Shown piece after piece: positions 1-8,333 of a stretch of 64,000 bases of DNA. The notes beneath the pieces are model-generated. The model made no database searches. It saw nothing but the letters and a program-made list of their open reading frames with translations, and was not told the origin of the DNA. Positions within the stretch are counted from its first letter, which is position 1. Each line of letters starts with the position of its first letter. A program made the position numbers and the translations under genes. The stretch comes from Bradyrhizobium jicamae (GTDB lineage: Bacteria; Pseudomonadota; Alphaproteobacteria; Rhizobiales; Xanthobacteraceae), in assembly GCF_018130695.1 (NCBI RefSeq), contig NZ_JAFCJX010000008.1:62001-126000 (forward strand). The letters run 5' to 3'.

Positions 1-115
1 CGGCTCCCAGCCTCCGGGCACCTCGACCGACGTCAGCTTCAAGGAAGCCGGCGACGTGCAGGTGATCTGCGCGATCCACCCGCGCATGAAGATGATGGTC
101 AAGGTCACCGACTAA
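1..115 (+). CDS. Cupredoxin family copper protein, C-terminal end (partial)
   Basis: Only the last 37 codons are in the window; the 5' part lies before base 1 and the TAA stop is at 113-115. The tail reads CAIHPRMKM, which matches the C-terminal Cys-x2-His-x2-Met type-1 copper ligand loop of the amicyanin/plastocyanin group. By family knowledge these are small periplasmic electron carriers. A chemoreceptor gene follows 28 bases later on the same strand; a functional link is not shown. The exact subfamily cannot be decided from so little sequence. Confidence 0.75.
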   Translation, partial: GSQPPGTSTDVSFKEAGDVQVICAIHPRMKMMVKVTD

Positions 116-143
116 TTGCTCGCGGCAGCGCCGGAGGTTTGCG

Positions 144-1802
144 ATGTCGATCCGCTACAAGATCTTCTGTGCGTTCAGTGTCGTGATCGCGCTGGCCTGC
201 GGCCTTGCCTTCTACGGCATCCGCAGCATCTCGAACTCCGGCGATCTCGTGGTGCGCCTCTATGACGGACCGCTGATGGGCATCAACCACGCCCGCTCGG
301 CCCATGCCGCGCTCAACGAGGCGCGATTGATCATGCAGCGCAGCCTCAGCGAAGGAACGTCCGCCGACTCGGTTGCGAAGTTCGAGAAGCTGATCAAGAC
401 CATCTCCGAAGACCTCGTCGTCGTGCGCGACCGCGTCCGCAGCCCGAGCGTCAGCGCGGCGCGCGAGAAGGTCGAGACCAAGCTAAGAGACTGGTCGACC
501 GCGGGCCTGAAGATCCTCAAACCGCAAGCCGGCGGCCTGACCGAGATCCCGACCACCTTCGTCGTGTCGCAGCTCGGCTCCGAGACCATCGCTGCCGTCG
601 ACGATCTCGTCGAAATGGTGGCGGCCTACGGCTTCGACTTCCGCACCGAGGCCGAGGCCACGGTGGCAGAGGCCCACACCACGATGCTCGGCATCGCGAT
701 CGGGACCATCGTGATCGGCCTCCTGATTGCCGCGGCCTTCGCCTATTCGCTGAGCCGGCCGATCTTCGCCGCCATGCACGTCGCCGAGCGCGTCGCCGCC
801 GGCAATTACACCGACGACATCAAGCTGCGCCGCCGCGACGAGCTCGGCCGCCTCCTGAAATCGCTCGCGGTGATGCAGGCGAGCCTGAAGGCGCGCGCCG
901 ATGACGATCTCGCGCTCAGTACCGCCAAGGACCAGACCCACGCCGTGCAGGTCAGCCGCCGCCAGCGCATCGAGGCCGAGATCGAGGCGTTCCGCTCGGC
1001 CTTTGCCGATGTGCTGAGCAACACCGACCGCATGACCGGCGAGCTCACATCGACCGCCCAGACGCTCTCCTCGATCGCACAGGTCGCCGGCAAGCAGTCG
1101 ACCGAGGCGGCCTCGACCGCCGACCAGACCTCGTCCAACGTACAGACGGTCGCCAGCGCCGCCAGCGCGCTCGGCGAGTCCGTGCAGTCGATCAAGTCCA
1201 AGGTGCATGACGCCAGTGCGATCGTGCAGCGCGCCTCCGGTATGGCGACGACCGCCAACGACACGATCGGCGTGCTCGCCAATGCGACCAAGCAGATCGA
1301 CCAGGTCGTCGGCTTTATCAGAACCATCGCCGGCCAGACCAATCTGCTCGCGCTCAACGCCACCATCGAGGCGGCGCGCGCCGGCGAGGCCGGCCGCGGC
1401 TTTGCCGTCGTTGCCTCCGAGGTGAAGGCGCTGGCGACCCAGACTGCGAAAGCGACCGAAGAGATTTCCTCGCAGATCGCCGAGGTGCAGTCGGCGACCC
1501 GTCAGGCCGTCGACAATGTCGGCGCCATCGCCTCCATCATGGGCGATATCGACAGCTTCACCGCGACCATCGCCTCCGCTGTCAGCCAGCAGAACGAAGC
1601 CGCGATTGAAATCTCGACCAGCATCGGCCAGGCCGCCGCGGGAACCGCGATCGTCGCCCGCAGCATCGCAGGAACCGCCGAGGCCACCGAGAACACCAAC
1701 CGCTCCGCCGGTCTCGTGCTTTCCACGGCGCATGATCTGTCGGCGCAGGCCCAGCAGCTGCGCGCCTCGGTCGATCGGTTCCTGACGAACGTCGCGGCTT
1801 AG
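144..1802 (+). CDS. Methyl-accepting chemotaxis protein
   Basis: A 552-residue transmembrane chemoreceptor that would pass ligand or energy signals to CheA/CheW. A first membrane helix lies at about residues 5-26, a periplasmic helical sensor of about 155 residues follows, a second helix lies at about 180-203, then a HAMP domain, then the cytoplasmic coiled coil. The invariant signalling tip is seen as [20 protein letters not shown] near residue 400. The start ATG has a good ribosome site (GGAGG at 132-136). No C-terminal CheR-tethering pentapeptide is present. The ligand cannot be read from the sensor region. No che genes are nearby, so it is an orphan receptor. Confidence 0.93.
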   Translation: MSIRYKIFCAFSVVIALACGLAFYGIRSISNSGDLVVRLYDGPLMGINHARSAHAALNEARLIMQRSLSEGTSADSVAKFEKLIKTISEDLVVVRDRVRSPSVSAAREKVETKLRDWSTAGLKILKPQAGGLTEIPTTFVVSQLGSETIAAVDDLVEMVAAYGFDFRTEAEATVAEAHTTMLGIAIGTIVIGLLIAAAFAYSLSRPIFAAMHVAERVAAGNYTDDIKLRRRDELGRLLKSLAVMQASLKARADDDLALSTAKDQTHAVQVSRRQRIEAEIEAFRSAFADVLSNTDRMTGELTSTAQTLSSIAQVAGKQSTEAASTADQTSSNVQTVASAASALGESVQSIKSKVHDASAIVQRASGMATTANDTIGVLANATKQIDQVVGFIRTIAGQTNLLALNATIEAARAGEAGRGFAVVASEVKALATQTAKATEEISSQIAEVQSATRQAVDNVGAIASIMGDIDSFTATIASAVSQQNEAAIEISTSIGQAAAGTAIVARSIAGTAEATENTNRSAGLVLSTAHDLSAQAQQLRASVDRFLTNVAA

Positions 1803-1856
1803 CACGCGCTGAAGCAACCAATCATCGCGGTTTCGACTCAAAGCCCGCGCATGCTT

Positions 1857-1878
1857 CCTGATCCCCGGTCGGATCAGG
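1857..1878 (+). promoter_or_regulatory. Hairpin overlapping a ribosome-binding site
   Basis: CCTGATCC (1857-1864) pairs with GGATCAGG (1871-1878) around a 6-base loop. The 3' arm ends in the AGGAG that serves the ATG at 1889. It could end the upstream chemoreceptor transcript, though it lacks a T run, or it could hide the ribosome site. This is seen in the sequence only; no function is shown. Confidence 0.4.
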
Positions 1879-1888
1879 AGCAGGCGCG

Positions 1889-2263
1889 ATGGCAAAATCC
1901 GTGTTGGCAATCGGCCTCGACCCCGCCTTCGTCGACTTCACCGCGTTCCTGCAGCTGACCCCGGCGCTGGTCCGTCACTACCTCGATAGCCAGATCGAGC
2001 GCTTGCGCACACTCGGCTATGAGGCCGACTCCTGCTTCACCGACATCGGCGACACTGCCGAGCAGGTGACGGCGGCCGCACTGATGTCGAAGCGCTACGA
2101 CTGCATCGTGATCGGCGCCGGCCTGCGCGAGCCGGCGGAGCATCTGCTGCTGTTCGAGAAGATTCTCAATCTCGTGCATCGGTTGGCGCCCGATGCCAGC
2201 ATTTGCTTCAACGCCAATCCGGCCGACACTGCGGATGCGGTGCAGCGCTGGGTGAAGCCGTAG
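1889..2263 (+). CDS. Conserved small protein of unknown function, Rossmann-like
   Basis: A 124-residue cytoplasmic protein with no signal peptide and no membrane helix. I do not recognise a named family. The alternation of hydrophobic strands (SVLAIGLDP at the start, YDCIVIGAG in the middle, ASICFNANP near the end) with helices looks like a small alpha/beta, receiver-like fold, but no phospho-acceptor Asp sits at the end of the third strand. It lies 86 bases downstream of the chemoreceptor gene on the same strand, so it may be co-transcribed. The start is supported by AGGAG 9-13 bases upstream of the ATG. Confidence 0.6.
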   Translation: MAKSVLAIGLDPAFVDFTAFLQLTPALVRHYLDSQIERLRTLGYEADSCFTDIGDTAEQVTAAALMSKRYDCIVIGAGLREPAEHLLLFEKILNLVHRLAPDASICFNANPADTADAVQRWVKP

Positions 2264-2372
2264 TGGTAGCGTGATCGGGAAAAACTGAAAATCAGAGCTG
2301 CGGCACGGGAGGTGCACCGCACCCTCTTCCACAAGGGGAGAAGGTGCACCGCCGCCGCGGCAACAGCGCCGC

Positions 2373-3092
2373 TTACTTCTTCCTGTGAAAGAATCCCGTA
2401 AACGTCACGCTGCCGCCGCAGGCGCTGTTGTCCTCGACCTTGAGCAGCGGGCCGATGCGCTGCAGCCGCACCCAGCATTCGCCTTCATTGCGCTTCTCGA
2501 AGGGGATGCTGCCGTCGTCGACGAAGGCGACGGTGTCGCTGCCGGACGTCACTGCGACATCGGCCTTGATCACGGCGGAGCGCACGTCGTTTGCGCCCAC
2601 CACCGCCATCAAGCCTTCGATGTGCAGCTTGCCGCCGGCGCCGCGCTTGATCGTGATTTCGCCCTGCTGCTGATCCCACGAGCCGATCCAGTCGGTCAGT
2701 TGCGGCTGAGGCATCGGCGCGACCGGCGTCAGCGCGTTGCTCGGCAGCCAGCCCGAGGTCCAGATGTGCTTCTTCGCCGTCGGCGACTGGTAGGTGACGC
2801 AAATAAATTCGCCCCTGACACGTCCGGTGAGCACGAGGTCGCCGGTGACCAGATAGGTTGAATTGCGGCAGGCCTCGGTCGCGGCCGGGCACTGTGTGGC
2901 TTTGAAGTCGTCGTCAAAGGGACTCTTGACGAAATTGACGCGCGGGGTGGCAGTCACCCTTGCCACGATCAGAGCGTGATCGTCATTGCCGTCGGCGCCG
3001 TTGCAATTGGCGGGATCGAGCGGGTCATAGGCGTGCGCGCCCGTGGCGCACAGCAGCATGCCGAAGACGAGACCGATGAACCACGATCGCAT
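2373..3092 (-). CDS. Exported protein with an SH3-like region, unknown function
   Basis: A 239-residue protein with a clear signal peptide (cleavage expected after GAHA, about residue 21). The mature part carries several cysteines (NCNGADG, TQCPAATEAC, GECWVRL, NSACGG) that could form disulfides in the periplasm. The stretch around GEFICVTYQSP and TSGWLPSNAL resembles bacterial SH3-type domains, which bind peptides or cell-wall material; this is inference. The gene stands alone, convergent with the preceding small gene. No enzyme motif is visible. Confidence 0.6.
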   Translation of the reverse strand: MRSWFIGLVFGMLLCATGAHAYDPLDPANCNGADGNDDHALIVARVTATPRVNFVKSPFDDDFKATQCPAATEACRNSTYLVTGDLVLTGRVRGEFICVTYQSPTAKKHIWTSGWLPSNALTPVAPMPQPQLTDWIGSWDQQQGEITIKRGAGGKLHIEGLMAVVGANDVRSAVIKADVAVTSGSDTVAFVDDGSIPFEKRNEGECWVRLQRIGPLLKVEDNSACGGSVTFTGFFHRKK

Positions 3093-3486
3093 GATGTAGT
3101 ATTCCGAAGCGCGACCATCGCGCCGGTATTAGGTAGTCCGGCGGGCGGGCAGGTTCAAGCGTAGGGATCGGGGAGTGGGACGGGCCTTGCCGCCACTCGC
3201 GCCGGAACCCCCGCGCCGGGCCATGATTTCACCCACAATATCTGGCTTGCTTCCGCCGCTCGATTTTGCTCTCGATGTGCCGTCAAGGCGGTCCCGGGGA
3301 CTGATTCTTGAGCGGGAGCATGATCCGGAAAAGTGCGAAGCGGTTTTCCGAAAAGATCATGCTCAGACAACGGCTTGATGCGCGATGACGGTTGTCATTG
3401 CGTTTTTGAACGGCGGATGAAGTCATTGACCTCCGTTGACGCTGGCTAAGGAGCCGGCGGGACGGCCACACAGGAGACCTTTGGAA
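3093..3486. other. 394-base intergenic region with one dispersed palindrome
   Basis: The region lies between two divergent genes. The only clear structure is the palindromic repeat at 3316-3364. Short open frames here translate the repeat and show no coding character. A ribosome site (AGGAGA at 3472-3477) precedes the ATG at 3487. No RNA gene was recognised. Confidence 0.7.
3316..3364. repeat. Dispersed palindromic repeat, copy 1 (GAGCATGATC type)
   Basis: Outer arms GAGCATGATC (3316-3325) and GATCATGCTC (3355-3364) enclose CCGGAAAA and TTTTCCG inner arms, giving a long imperfect stem. A second copy is at 13123-13171. It looks like the intergenic palindromes that are common in Bradyrhizobium and relatives. 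Confidence 0.85.
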
Positions 3487-3792
3487 ATGTTTCGACGTTT
3501 AGGACTTGCAGCGTTGCTGGCGCTCGCCGTGGCAGTGCCGGTGCATGAGGCGTCCGCCCAGGACGCGCTCGGCGGCGCCATTTTCGGTGGCGCGGCCGGT
3601 GCGATCGTCGGCGGCGCGCTTGGCGGTGGCCGTGGTGCCGCGATCGGCGCCGTGCTCGGTGCGGGCACCGGTGCTGCCGTTGCCGCCGAAGGCGAACGCC
3701 GCCGCAACGGCTACTACGCCTATCGCGACGGCTGCTACGTCCAGCGCCGCGACGGCGCCTGGCTGCGCGCCGACCCGCGCTACTGCTACTGA
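3487..3792 (+). CDS. Glycine-zipper exported small protein
   Basis: The likely start is the ATG at 3487, 9 bases after AGGAGA; the open frame reaches further upstream but lacks a signal there. The 101-residue product has a signal peptide ending at EASAQ (about residue 25), then a glycine-rich stretch with GxxxG spacing (GGAIFGGAAGAIVGGALGGG, about 29-48), typical of glycine-zipper outer-membrane or periplasmic proteins. The C-terminus is Tyr/Cys rich (YAYRDGCYVQRRDG). By family comparison such proteins insert in or associate with the envelope. A strong terminator follows at 3839. Confidence 0.75.
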   Translation: MFRRLGLAALLALAVAVPVHEASAQDALGGAIFGGAAGAIVGGALGGGRGAAIGAVLGAGTGAAVAAEGERRRNGYYAYRDGCYVQRRDGAWLRADPRYCY

Positions 3793-3838
3793 GCAGGACG
3801 CAGCGGCACGCTGCACGGCCTGGCTTCTGATGTTCATG

Positions 3839-3876
3839 TCGAGCGGCGTTCGAAACGCGCCGCTCGATGTTTTTTT
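3839..3876 (+). terminator. Rho-independent terminator
   Basis: TCGAGCGGCG (3839-3848) pairs with CGCCGCTCGA (3858-3867) and is followed by TGTTTTTTT. It sits 46 bases after the glycine-zipper gene stop and is well placed to end that transcript. Confidence 0.9.
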
Positions 3877-3965
3877 GCGATGATCGTGTAAGATATCGCT
3901 GCACCTTCCAGCGTCCGCGCGCTCCGCGGCGATCGAGAACGTTGCGGCACAGGATTTTCCCGCGC

Positions 3966-4829
3966 ATGAATGGTTTGGGTCGAAAGCTGCGGTGGTTGGC
4001 TCTTGCCGGTGCTGCCGTTCAACTGCTTGCGGCCGTGCCGGCAGGCGCGCAGCAAATTCCCATGGACGAGACGGGATTCACCGCCTTCGTCGCCGAACGA
4101 ATGCGCAAGGAAGTCCAAAACCTGCCGGTCGTCATCAAGGGCCCCCTGACACTGTCGATCGGGCCCCTCCAGGCCAATCTCGATCGCGTTCATGCGTTCT
4201 GCAAGGCCAATGCGGCCGGCTGTTCCGGGGAGATCGGGGTCTATATCAGGGGCACCGCCGAGGCCGCGCGCAACAAGGACGATCTGCCGACCAGGGACGC
4301 CATTCGCGTCGTCATTCGAACCGCCGACTTCATGCAGAAGGCTTCAGCCGAACTTGGGCCGAAGGCAGCCGTCCCGACGAAGCCGCTCGTCGAAGGGCTG
4401 GTCATTGTGCCCGTGCTGGATTCGCCGCGCACGGTGCGAATGCTCAACGGCGAGAATCGCGACAAACTGGGGCTCTCACCGGCTCAGGTGTTCGACGTCG
4501 GCATTGCCAATCTCCGCCGCGCCGTGAAGCCTCTGATGGAGGTTGCGAAGCCGGCCGCACCCGGGCGCTTCGGCAGCCTCGGCGGCGACTTCTATCAGAC
4601 CAGCCGGCTCGCGCTCGTCGATAGCTGGGCGCCACTGGCGCAAGCCCAGGGTGGCGTGCTGCTCGTGGCCGTGCCGGCAGCCGACGCCTTGCTTTATTCA
4701 AGCGAGGATTCCGCTGCGGCCATCGATGCGCTGCGGACGATCGCCAGGAACGTCATGTCACGCTCGCCCAAGCCGCTCTCCGACGCCGTGCTGCGCTGGA
4801 CCCCGCGGGGCTGGCAAGTGGTGCGGTGA
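3966..4829 (+). CDS. Exported DUF1444 (YtpQ)-like protein
   Basis: A 287-residue protein from the ATG at 3966. The open frame runs further upstream, but the signal peptide (MNGLGRKLRWLALAGAAVQL, cleaved after about AGAQ) begins here. The mature part has the layout of the DUF1444/YtpQ family: a strand VEGLVIVPVLDSP, a segment LGLSPAQVFDVGIANLRRAV, then DSWAPLAQAQGGVLLVAVP. Function of that family is unknown. An exported version is notable because Bacillus YtpQ has no signal peptide. The assignment rests on recognised pattern only. Confidence 0.55.
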   Translation: MNGLGRKLRWLALAGAAVQLLAAVPAGAQQIPMDETGFTAFVAERMRKEVQNLPVVIKGPLTLSIGPLQANLDRVHAFCKANAAGCSGEIGVYIRGTAEAARNKDDLPTRDAIRVVIRTADFMQKASAELGPKAAVPTKPLVEGLVIVPVLDSPRTVRMLNGENRDKLGLSPAQVFDVGIANLRRAVKPLMEVAKPAAPGRFGSLGGDFYQTSRLALVDSWAPLAQAQGGVLLVAVPAADALLYSSEDSAAAIDALRTIARNVMSRSPKPLSDAVLRWTPRGWQVVR

Positions 4830-4865
4830 GCCCGTCGGGGCGAGATCGGGAGCGACACCGCAGCC

Positions 4866-5615
4866 TCAAATCAATCGCATCCCCTTCAGGCTCGCATGCC
4901 CGTTCTTGCCGACGATGATGTGGTCGTGCACGGAGATGCCGAGCGGTTTTGCGATGTCGACGATCGCCTTTGTCATCTGGATGTCGGCCTGCGACGGCGT
5001 CGGGTCGCCGCTCGGATGGTTGTGCACCAGGATCAGCGCGGTCGCCGACAATTCCAGCGCGCGCTTGATCACCTCGCGCGGATAGACGGGCGTGTGGTCG
5101 ACGGTGCCGGTCTGCTGCACCTCGTCGGCGATCAGCTGGTTGCGCTTGTCGAGGAACAGCAGGCGAAACTGCTCCTTGTCGGCGAACGCCATACCGGAGC
5201 GGCAATAGTCGATCACGTCGTTCCATGACGACAGCGCGACGCTGCGCTTGATCTCGCCCTTGGCGATCCGGCCGGCGGCGGCCGCCAGCAGCTTGAGCTG
5301 GGTGATCGAGGCGTCCTTGATGCCGTCGACCTCGCGCAGCCGCGCCACCGGCGCATGCACCACTTCGGCAAACGAGCCGAATTTTTTCAGCAGCGCCTTT
5401 GCCAATGGCTTGGTGTCGCGGCGCGGGATCGCGGCGAACAGTGCCATCTCCAGCAGTTCGTAGTCGCTCAGCGCTTCCGGCCCCGCGGCATGGAAGCGCT
5501 CGCGCAGCCGCTCGCGATGGCCGTGATAATGCGGCGTCTCGTCGGCGTCATCCGTGCTGTCGGTGGTTTTGGTGCCCATCACCTGCAACCATGCCGTGCC
5601 CGGCAGGTTTTGCAA
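4866..5615 (-). CDS. radC: RadC family JAB-domain protein
   Basis: The 249-residue product has the RadC layout: an N-terminal helix-hairpin-helix region ([20 protein letters not shown], about residues 47-66) and a C-terminal JAB/MPN domain with the metal motif [14 protein letters not shown] near residue 197. RadC was named for a supposed repair role, but the true activity is uncertain. An alternative start is the Met at 5579, which would remove 12 residues before MGTKTTDS. The gene is convergent with the DUF1444-like gene and follows the dioxygenase gene on the same strand (21-base gap). Confidence 0.93.
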   Translation of the reverse strand: MQNLPGTAWLQVMGTKTTDSTDDADETPHYHGHRERLRERFHAAGPEALSDYELLEMALFAAIPRRDTKPLAKALLKKFGSFAEVVHAPVARLREVDGIKDASITQLKLLAAAAGRIAKGEIKRSVALSSWNDVIDYCRSGMAFADKEQFRLLFLDKRNQLIADEVQQTGTVDHTPVYPREVIKRALELSATALILVHNHPSGDPTPSQADIQMTKAIVDIAKPLGISVHDHIIVGKNGHASLKGMRLI

Positions 5616-5636
5616 GTGTCGATGGTCGCCGCGCCG

Positions 5637-6518
5637 CTATGGCGCGCGCTTCAAGCCCGGAATCAGCGCGGCCAGCCGGTCCTTGATCTGGTGGCCGCGG
5701 GGCGGCGGGCCGCCGAAGGTCATGTCGGGAGGTGGTCCAGGTGGCAGGCCTGGTGGCGGCCCGCGCCGGGCGTCGGCGACAATCTCGGCGCGACGGTCGA
5801 CGCCGAGCGTCAGCGTCGCCACATAGCGATCCCGTTCCTCCTTCACCGCGCAGAACGAGCGGCGATCGGGATCGGAGACCGCAACGACGTGGTCGTTGGC
5901 GTTGAGCGTGGTGCGGGTCCGTGCGCGGCCGGTATAGTCGGGCACGCTGGCGTAGATGAACTCGTTCAGCGCGTCCGGCAGGAAGGTCTGCCCGGTCAGC
6001 ACATTGCGCGCGTCGAGGAACACCTTGAAGTGGATGTGGGTGGCGCGGCCGTCGTACCAGCCGGGATAGATGGTGTTGAATGCGACCCAGCCGCTGGTGT
6101 CGGTGGTCTGCGTCCCGCGCAGGAACGAATCGTGGGACGCATCGATGTTGTGTCCGTCGCCCTGGCCCGGATACGCCGAATAGAGCCCCTGCGCATCGCA
6201 ATGCCAGATGTCGACCCGCGCGCCCGCGATGGGTGTGCAGGGGCCGGCCTCGATGACGCGCAGCCGCAACGTCAGGGGCACGCCGGCCCTGCCGTCGGTG
6301 ACGTCGGCGCGGACCAGCTTTGGATCGGCGTAGAACGGACCTTCCTCCGCCTGCGGCGTCAGGATGCAGGCATCATCAGCAGCCGCGGCCCGGCTCTCGG
6401 CCGCAGCCTGCGCGGCCCGCGCCGGCATCAGCGCGGCTGCGCTTGCCGAGATCAGGCCGAGAAAACTGCGGCGCGTCGAACGGTCCAATGTGTCACTCCT
6501 GTCGATGGACGGTCTCAT
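5637..6518 (-). CDS. Tat-exported intradiol ring-cleavage dioxygenase
   Basis: A 293-residue protein of the protocatechuate 3,4-dioxygenase/catechol 1,2-dioxygenase superfamily. The N-terminus has a twin-arginine signal (STRRSFLG at 14-21, then an Ala-rich stretch), so the folded iron enzyme is probably exported. The four non-haem Fe(III) ligands are in place: Tyr113, Tyr155, His161 and His163 (DIWHCDAQGLY; YPGWYDGRATHIHF). The C-terminus (about 251-293) is Pro/Gly rich. The substrate is unknown; no other aromatic-degradation gene is next to it. Exported intradiol enzymes are a recognised but poorly studied branch. Confidence 0.88.
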   Translation of the reverse strand: MRPSIDRSDTLDRSTRRSFLGLISASAAALMPARAAQAAAESRAAAADDACILTPQAEEGPFYADPKLVRADVTDGRAGVPLTLRLRVIEAGPCTPIAGARVDIWHCDAQGLYSAYPGQGDGHNIDASHDSFLRGTQTTDTSGWVAFNTIYPGWYDGRATHIHFKVFLDARNVLTGQTFLPDALNEFIYASVPDYTGRARTRTTLNANDHVVAVSDPDRRSFCAVKEERDRYVATLTLGVDRRAEIVADARRGPPPGLPPGPPPDMTFGGPPPRGHQIKDRLAALIPGLKRAP

Positions 6519-6640
6519 TCCATGACCAGCATGGCGATATCAGGACCAACGGGTTTCCGGATGTGGCAGGTTTGCGCTGCCGCGCGCCGCCAGCTAGCCT
6601 TTGTTCCGGCTCAACCGACGGTATTACGAAAGGCGTCCAC

Positions 6641-7360
6641 GTGACTTCGTTCAAAGTGATCCGCGCCCGCGCCGAGAAGCGCAAGGGCGGGCCGAAGGCG
6701 CTGGAGAAATTGCTCCCGAAGCTCGAAAGCCCCAAAGCATTGGCAAAACTCGGCGACGACCGCGCGCTCGCCGAGATGACCCGGCGCGTGTTCTGCGCCG
6801 GCTTTGCCTGGAGCGTGATCGACGCCAAGTGGGATGGCTTTGAAGCGGCCTTCGGCGGCTTTGCGCCTGCAAAGCTCTCGTTCAAGCCGGACGAGTTCTG
6901 GGAGAAGCTGACCAGCGACACGCGCATCGTGCGCAACGGCGCCAAGATCATGTCGGTGCGCGACAATGCCCGCTTCATCCAGGAGATCGCGCGCGAGCAC
7001 GGCAGCTTCGGCAAGATGCTGGCAGCATGGCCCGCCTCGGACGAGATCGGCCTGCTCGAGCTGCTGGTCAAGCGCGGCAGCCGGCTCGGCGGCAACACCG
7101 GGCAGATGCTGCTGCGCTTCCTCGGCTGGGACGGCTTTGTCACCTCGCGCGACGTCGTCGCCTGCCTGCGCGATGCCGGTCTCGATATCGCCGAGGAGGT
7201 GAAGTCGAAGCGCGATCTGGCAAAAGTGCAGGCGCAGTTCAACGCCTGGGCCGAGGAGAGCGGCTTGCCCTACACCCACATCTCGCGGATCTGCGCGATG
7301 TCGATCGGGGAGAATTACGAGCCGGCGGAGATCACGCGACGGATGCGGGGGGATGATTGA
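6641..7360 (+). CDS. DNA-3-methyladenine glycosylase I-like protein
   Basis: The start is the GTG at 6641 after GAAAGG at 6629-6634; the open frame upstream overlaps the divergent dioxygenase gene and is not credible. The 239-residue product resembles the helix-hairpin-helix Tag superfamily (RRVFCAGFAWSVIDAKWDGF, then a helical core with LLRFLGWDGFVTSRDVV). Tag removes alkylated adenine in base-excision repair. The classic N-terminal zinc ligands of E. coli Tag are not seen, so it is a Tag-like paralogue, and the substrate is uncertain. Confidence 0.7.
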   Translation: MTSFKVIRARAEKRKGGPKALEKLLPKLESPKALAKLGDDRALAEMTRRVFCAGFAWSVIDAKWDGFEAAFGGFAPAKLSFKPDEFWEKLTSDTRIVRNGAKIMSVRDNARFIQEIAREHGSFGKMLAAWPASDEIGLLELLVKRGSRLGGNTGQMLLRFLGWDGFVTSRDVVACLRDAGLDIAEEVKSKRDLAKVQAQFNAWAEESGLPYTHISRICAMSIGENYEPAEITRRMRGDD

Positions 7361-7374
7361 TCAAACGCTCGTCG

Positions 7375-8199
7375 TCAGACCTGCACCCACGGCTTCTCGC
7401 CATGGCGCTCCGACAGCGTAAAGATCTCGACGCCGTCGGCGGTGACGCCGACCGAGTGCTCGAACTGCGCCGACAGCGAGCGGTCGCGGGTGACCGCGGT
7501 CCAGCCGTCGGACAGGATCTTCACATGCGGCTTGCCGAGATTGATCATCGGCTCGATGGTGAAGAACATGCCGGGCTTCAGCGGCACGCCCTCGCCGGGA
7601 CGGCCGATATGGATGATGTTCGGCTCGTCGTGGAACAGGCGGCCGAGGCCGTGGCCGCAGAAATCGCGCACCACGCTCATGCCCTGCGGCTCGACATAGC
7701 TCTGGATGGCGTGGCCGATGTCGCCGGTGGTGGCGCCGGGCTTCACCGCGGCGATGCCGCGCATCATCGACTCATAGGTCACTTCGATCAGCCGTTCGGC
7801 TTTGCGCGCGATCGGGCCGATCGCATACATCCGGCTGGAGTCGCCGTACCAGCCGTCGACGATGAAAGTGACGTCGATGTTGACGATGTCGCCTTCCTTC
7901 AGCGGACGGTCGCCCGGCATGCCGTGGCAGACCACGTGATTGATCGAGGTGCAGGTCGAGTAGCGATAGCCGCGATACATCAGCGTCGCCGGATAGGCGC
8001 CGTTCTTGAAGGCGAAGTTGCGGACGAACTCGTCGATGACCGAGGTCGGGATGCCCGGCTTGATCAGGTCGGTCAGCTCATCGAGGCATTTCGAGACCAG
8101 CGCGCCCGCCTTGCGCATGCCGGCAAAGCCGCTCTGGCCGTGCAGCTTGATCTGGCCGGTCTTGCGCAGCGAGGTGTCGTTGGCTTCGATATAGCTCAT
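7375..8199 (-). CDS. map: Methionine aminopeptidase, type I
   Basis: The 274-residue product removes initiator methionine from new proteins in the cytoplasm. All key residues of the pita-bread fold are visible: the His in NHVVCHGMPG, the two Asp metal ligands in DVTFIVDGWYGDSSR, the His in CGHGLGRLFHDEP, the Glu in FFTIEPMI and the Glu in QFEHSVGV. There is no N-terminal zinc-finger extension, as expected for bacterial type I enzymes. It is convergent with the glycosylase gene (14-base gap). A short inverted repeat lies about 85 bases upstream of the start. Confidence 0.96.
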   Translation of the reverse strand: MSYIEANDTSLRKTGQIKLHGQSGFAGMRKAGALVSKCLDELTDLIKPGIPTSVIDEFVRNFAFKNGAYPATLMYRGYRYSTCTSINHVVCHGMPGDRPLKEGDIVNIDVTFIVDGWYGDSSRMYAIGPIARKAERLIEVTYESMMRGIAAVKPGATTGDIGHAIQSYVEPQGMSVVRDFCGHGLGRLFHDEPNIIHIGRPGEGVPLKPGMFFTIEPMINLGKPHVKILSDGWTAVTRDRSLSAQFEHSVGVTADGVEIFTLSERHGEKPWVQV

Positions 8200-8283
8200 G
8201 GGCGGGGTCGTTTCGGCGGCAAAGAGTTGATTTGAGAGCCTAATTTAATGATCGGGGCGGCTGGCGCAAGCGAAGGTTGGACA

Positions 8284-8298
8284 TAGGCATAATGCCTA
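8284..8298. promoter_or_regulatory. Short inverted repeat upstream of map
   Basis: TAGGCAT (8284-8290) and ATGCCTA (8292-8298) form a 7-bp dyad with a 1-base centre, in the gap between the mscS-type stop and the map start. It could be an operator for map, but it could also be chance. Confidence 0.3.
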
Positions 8299-8333
8299 AA
8301 CGGTTGAATTCCCGTGGCGTTTCCGAACGAACG

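Noticed and set aside
2311-2350. Two GGTGCACC octamers 24 bases apart
   Set aside because: The octamer is itself a palindrome; a hairpin is possible but there is no wider support. It may be a decayed repeat of the CTCTCC type.
3175-3378. Small open frame over the palindromic repeat
   Set aside because: The product includes the translated repeat and has no support as a gene.
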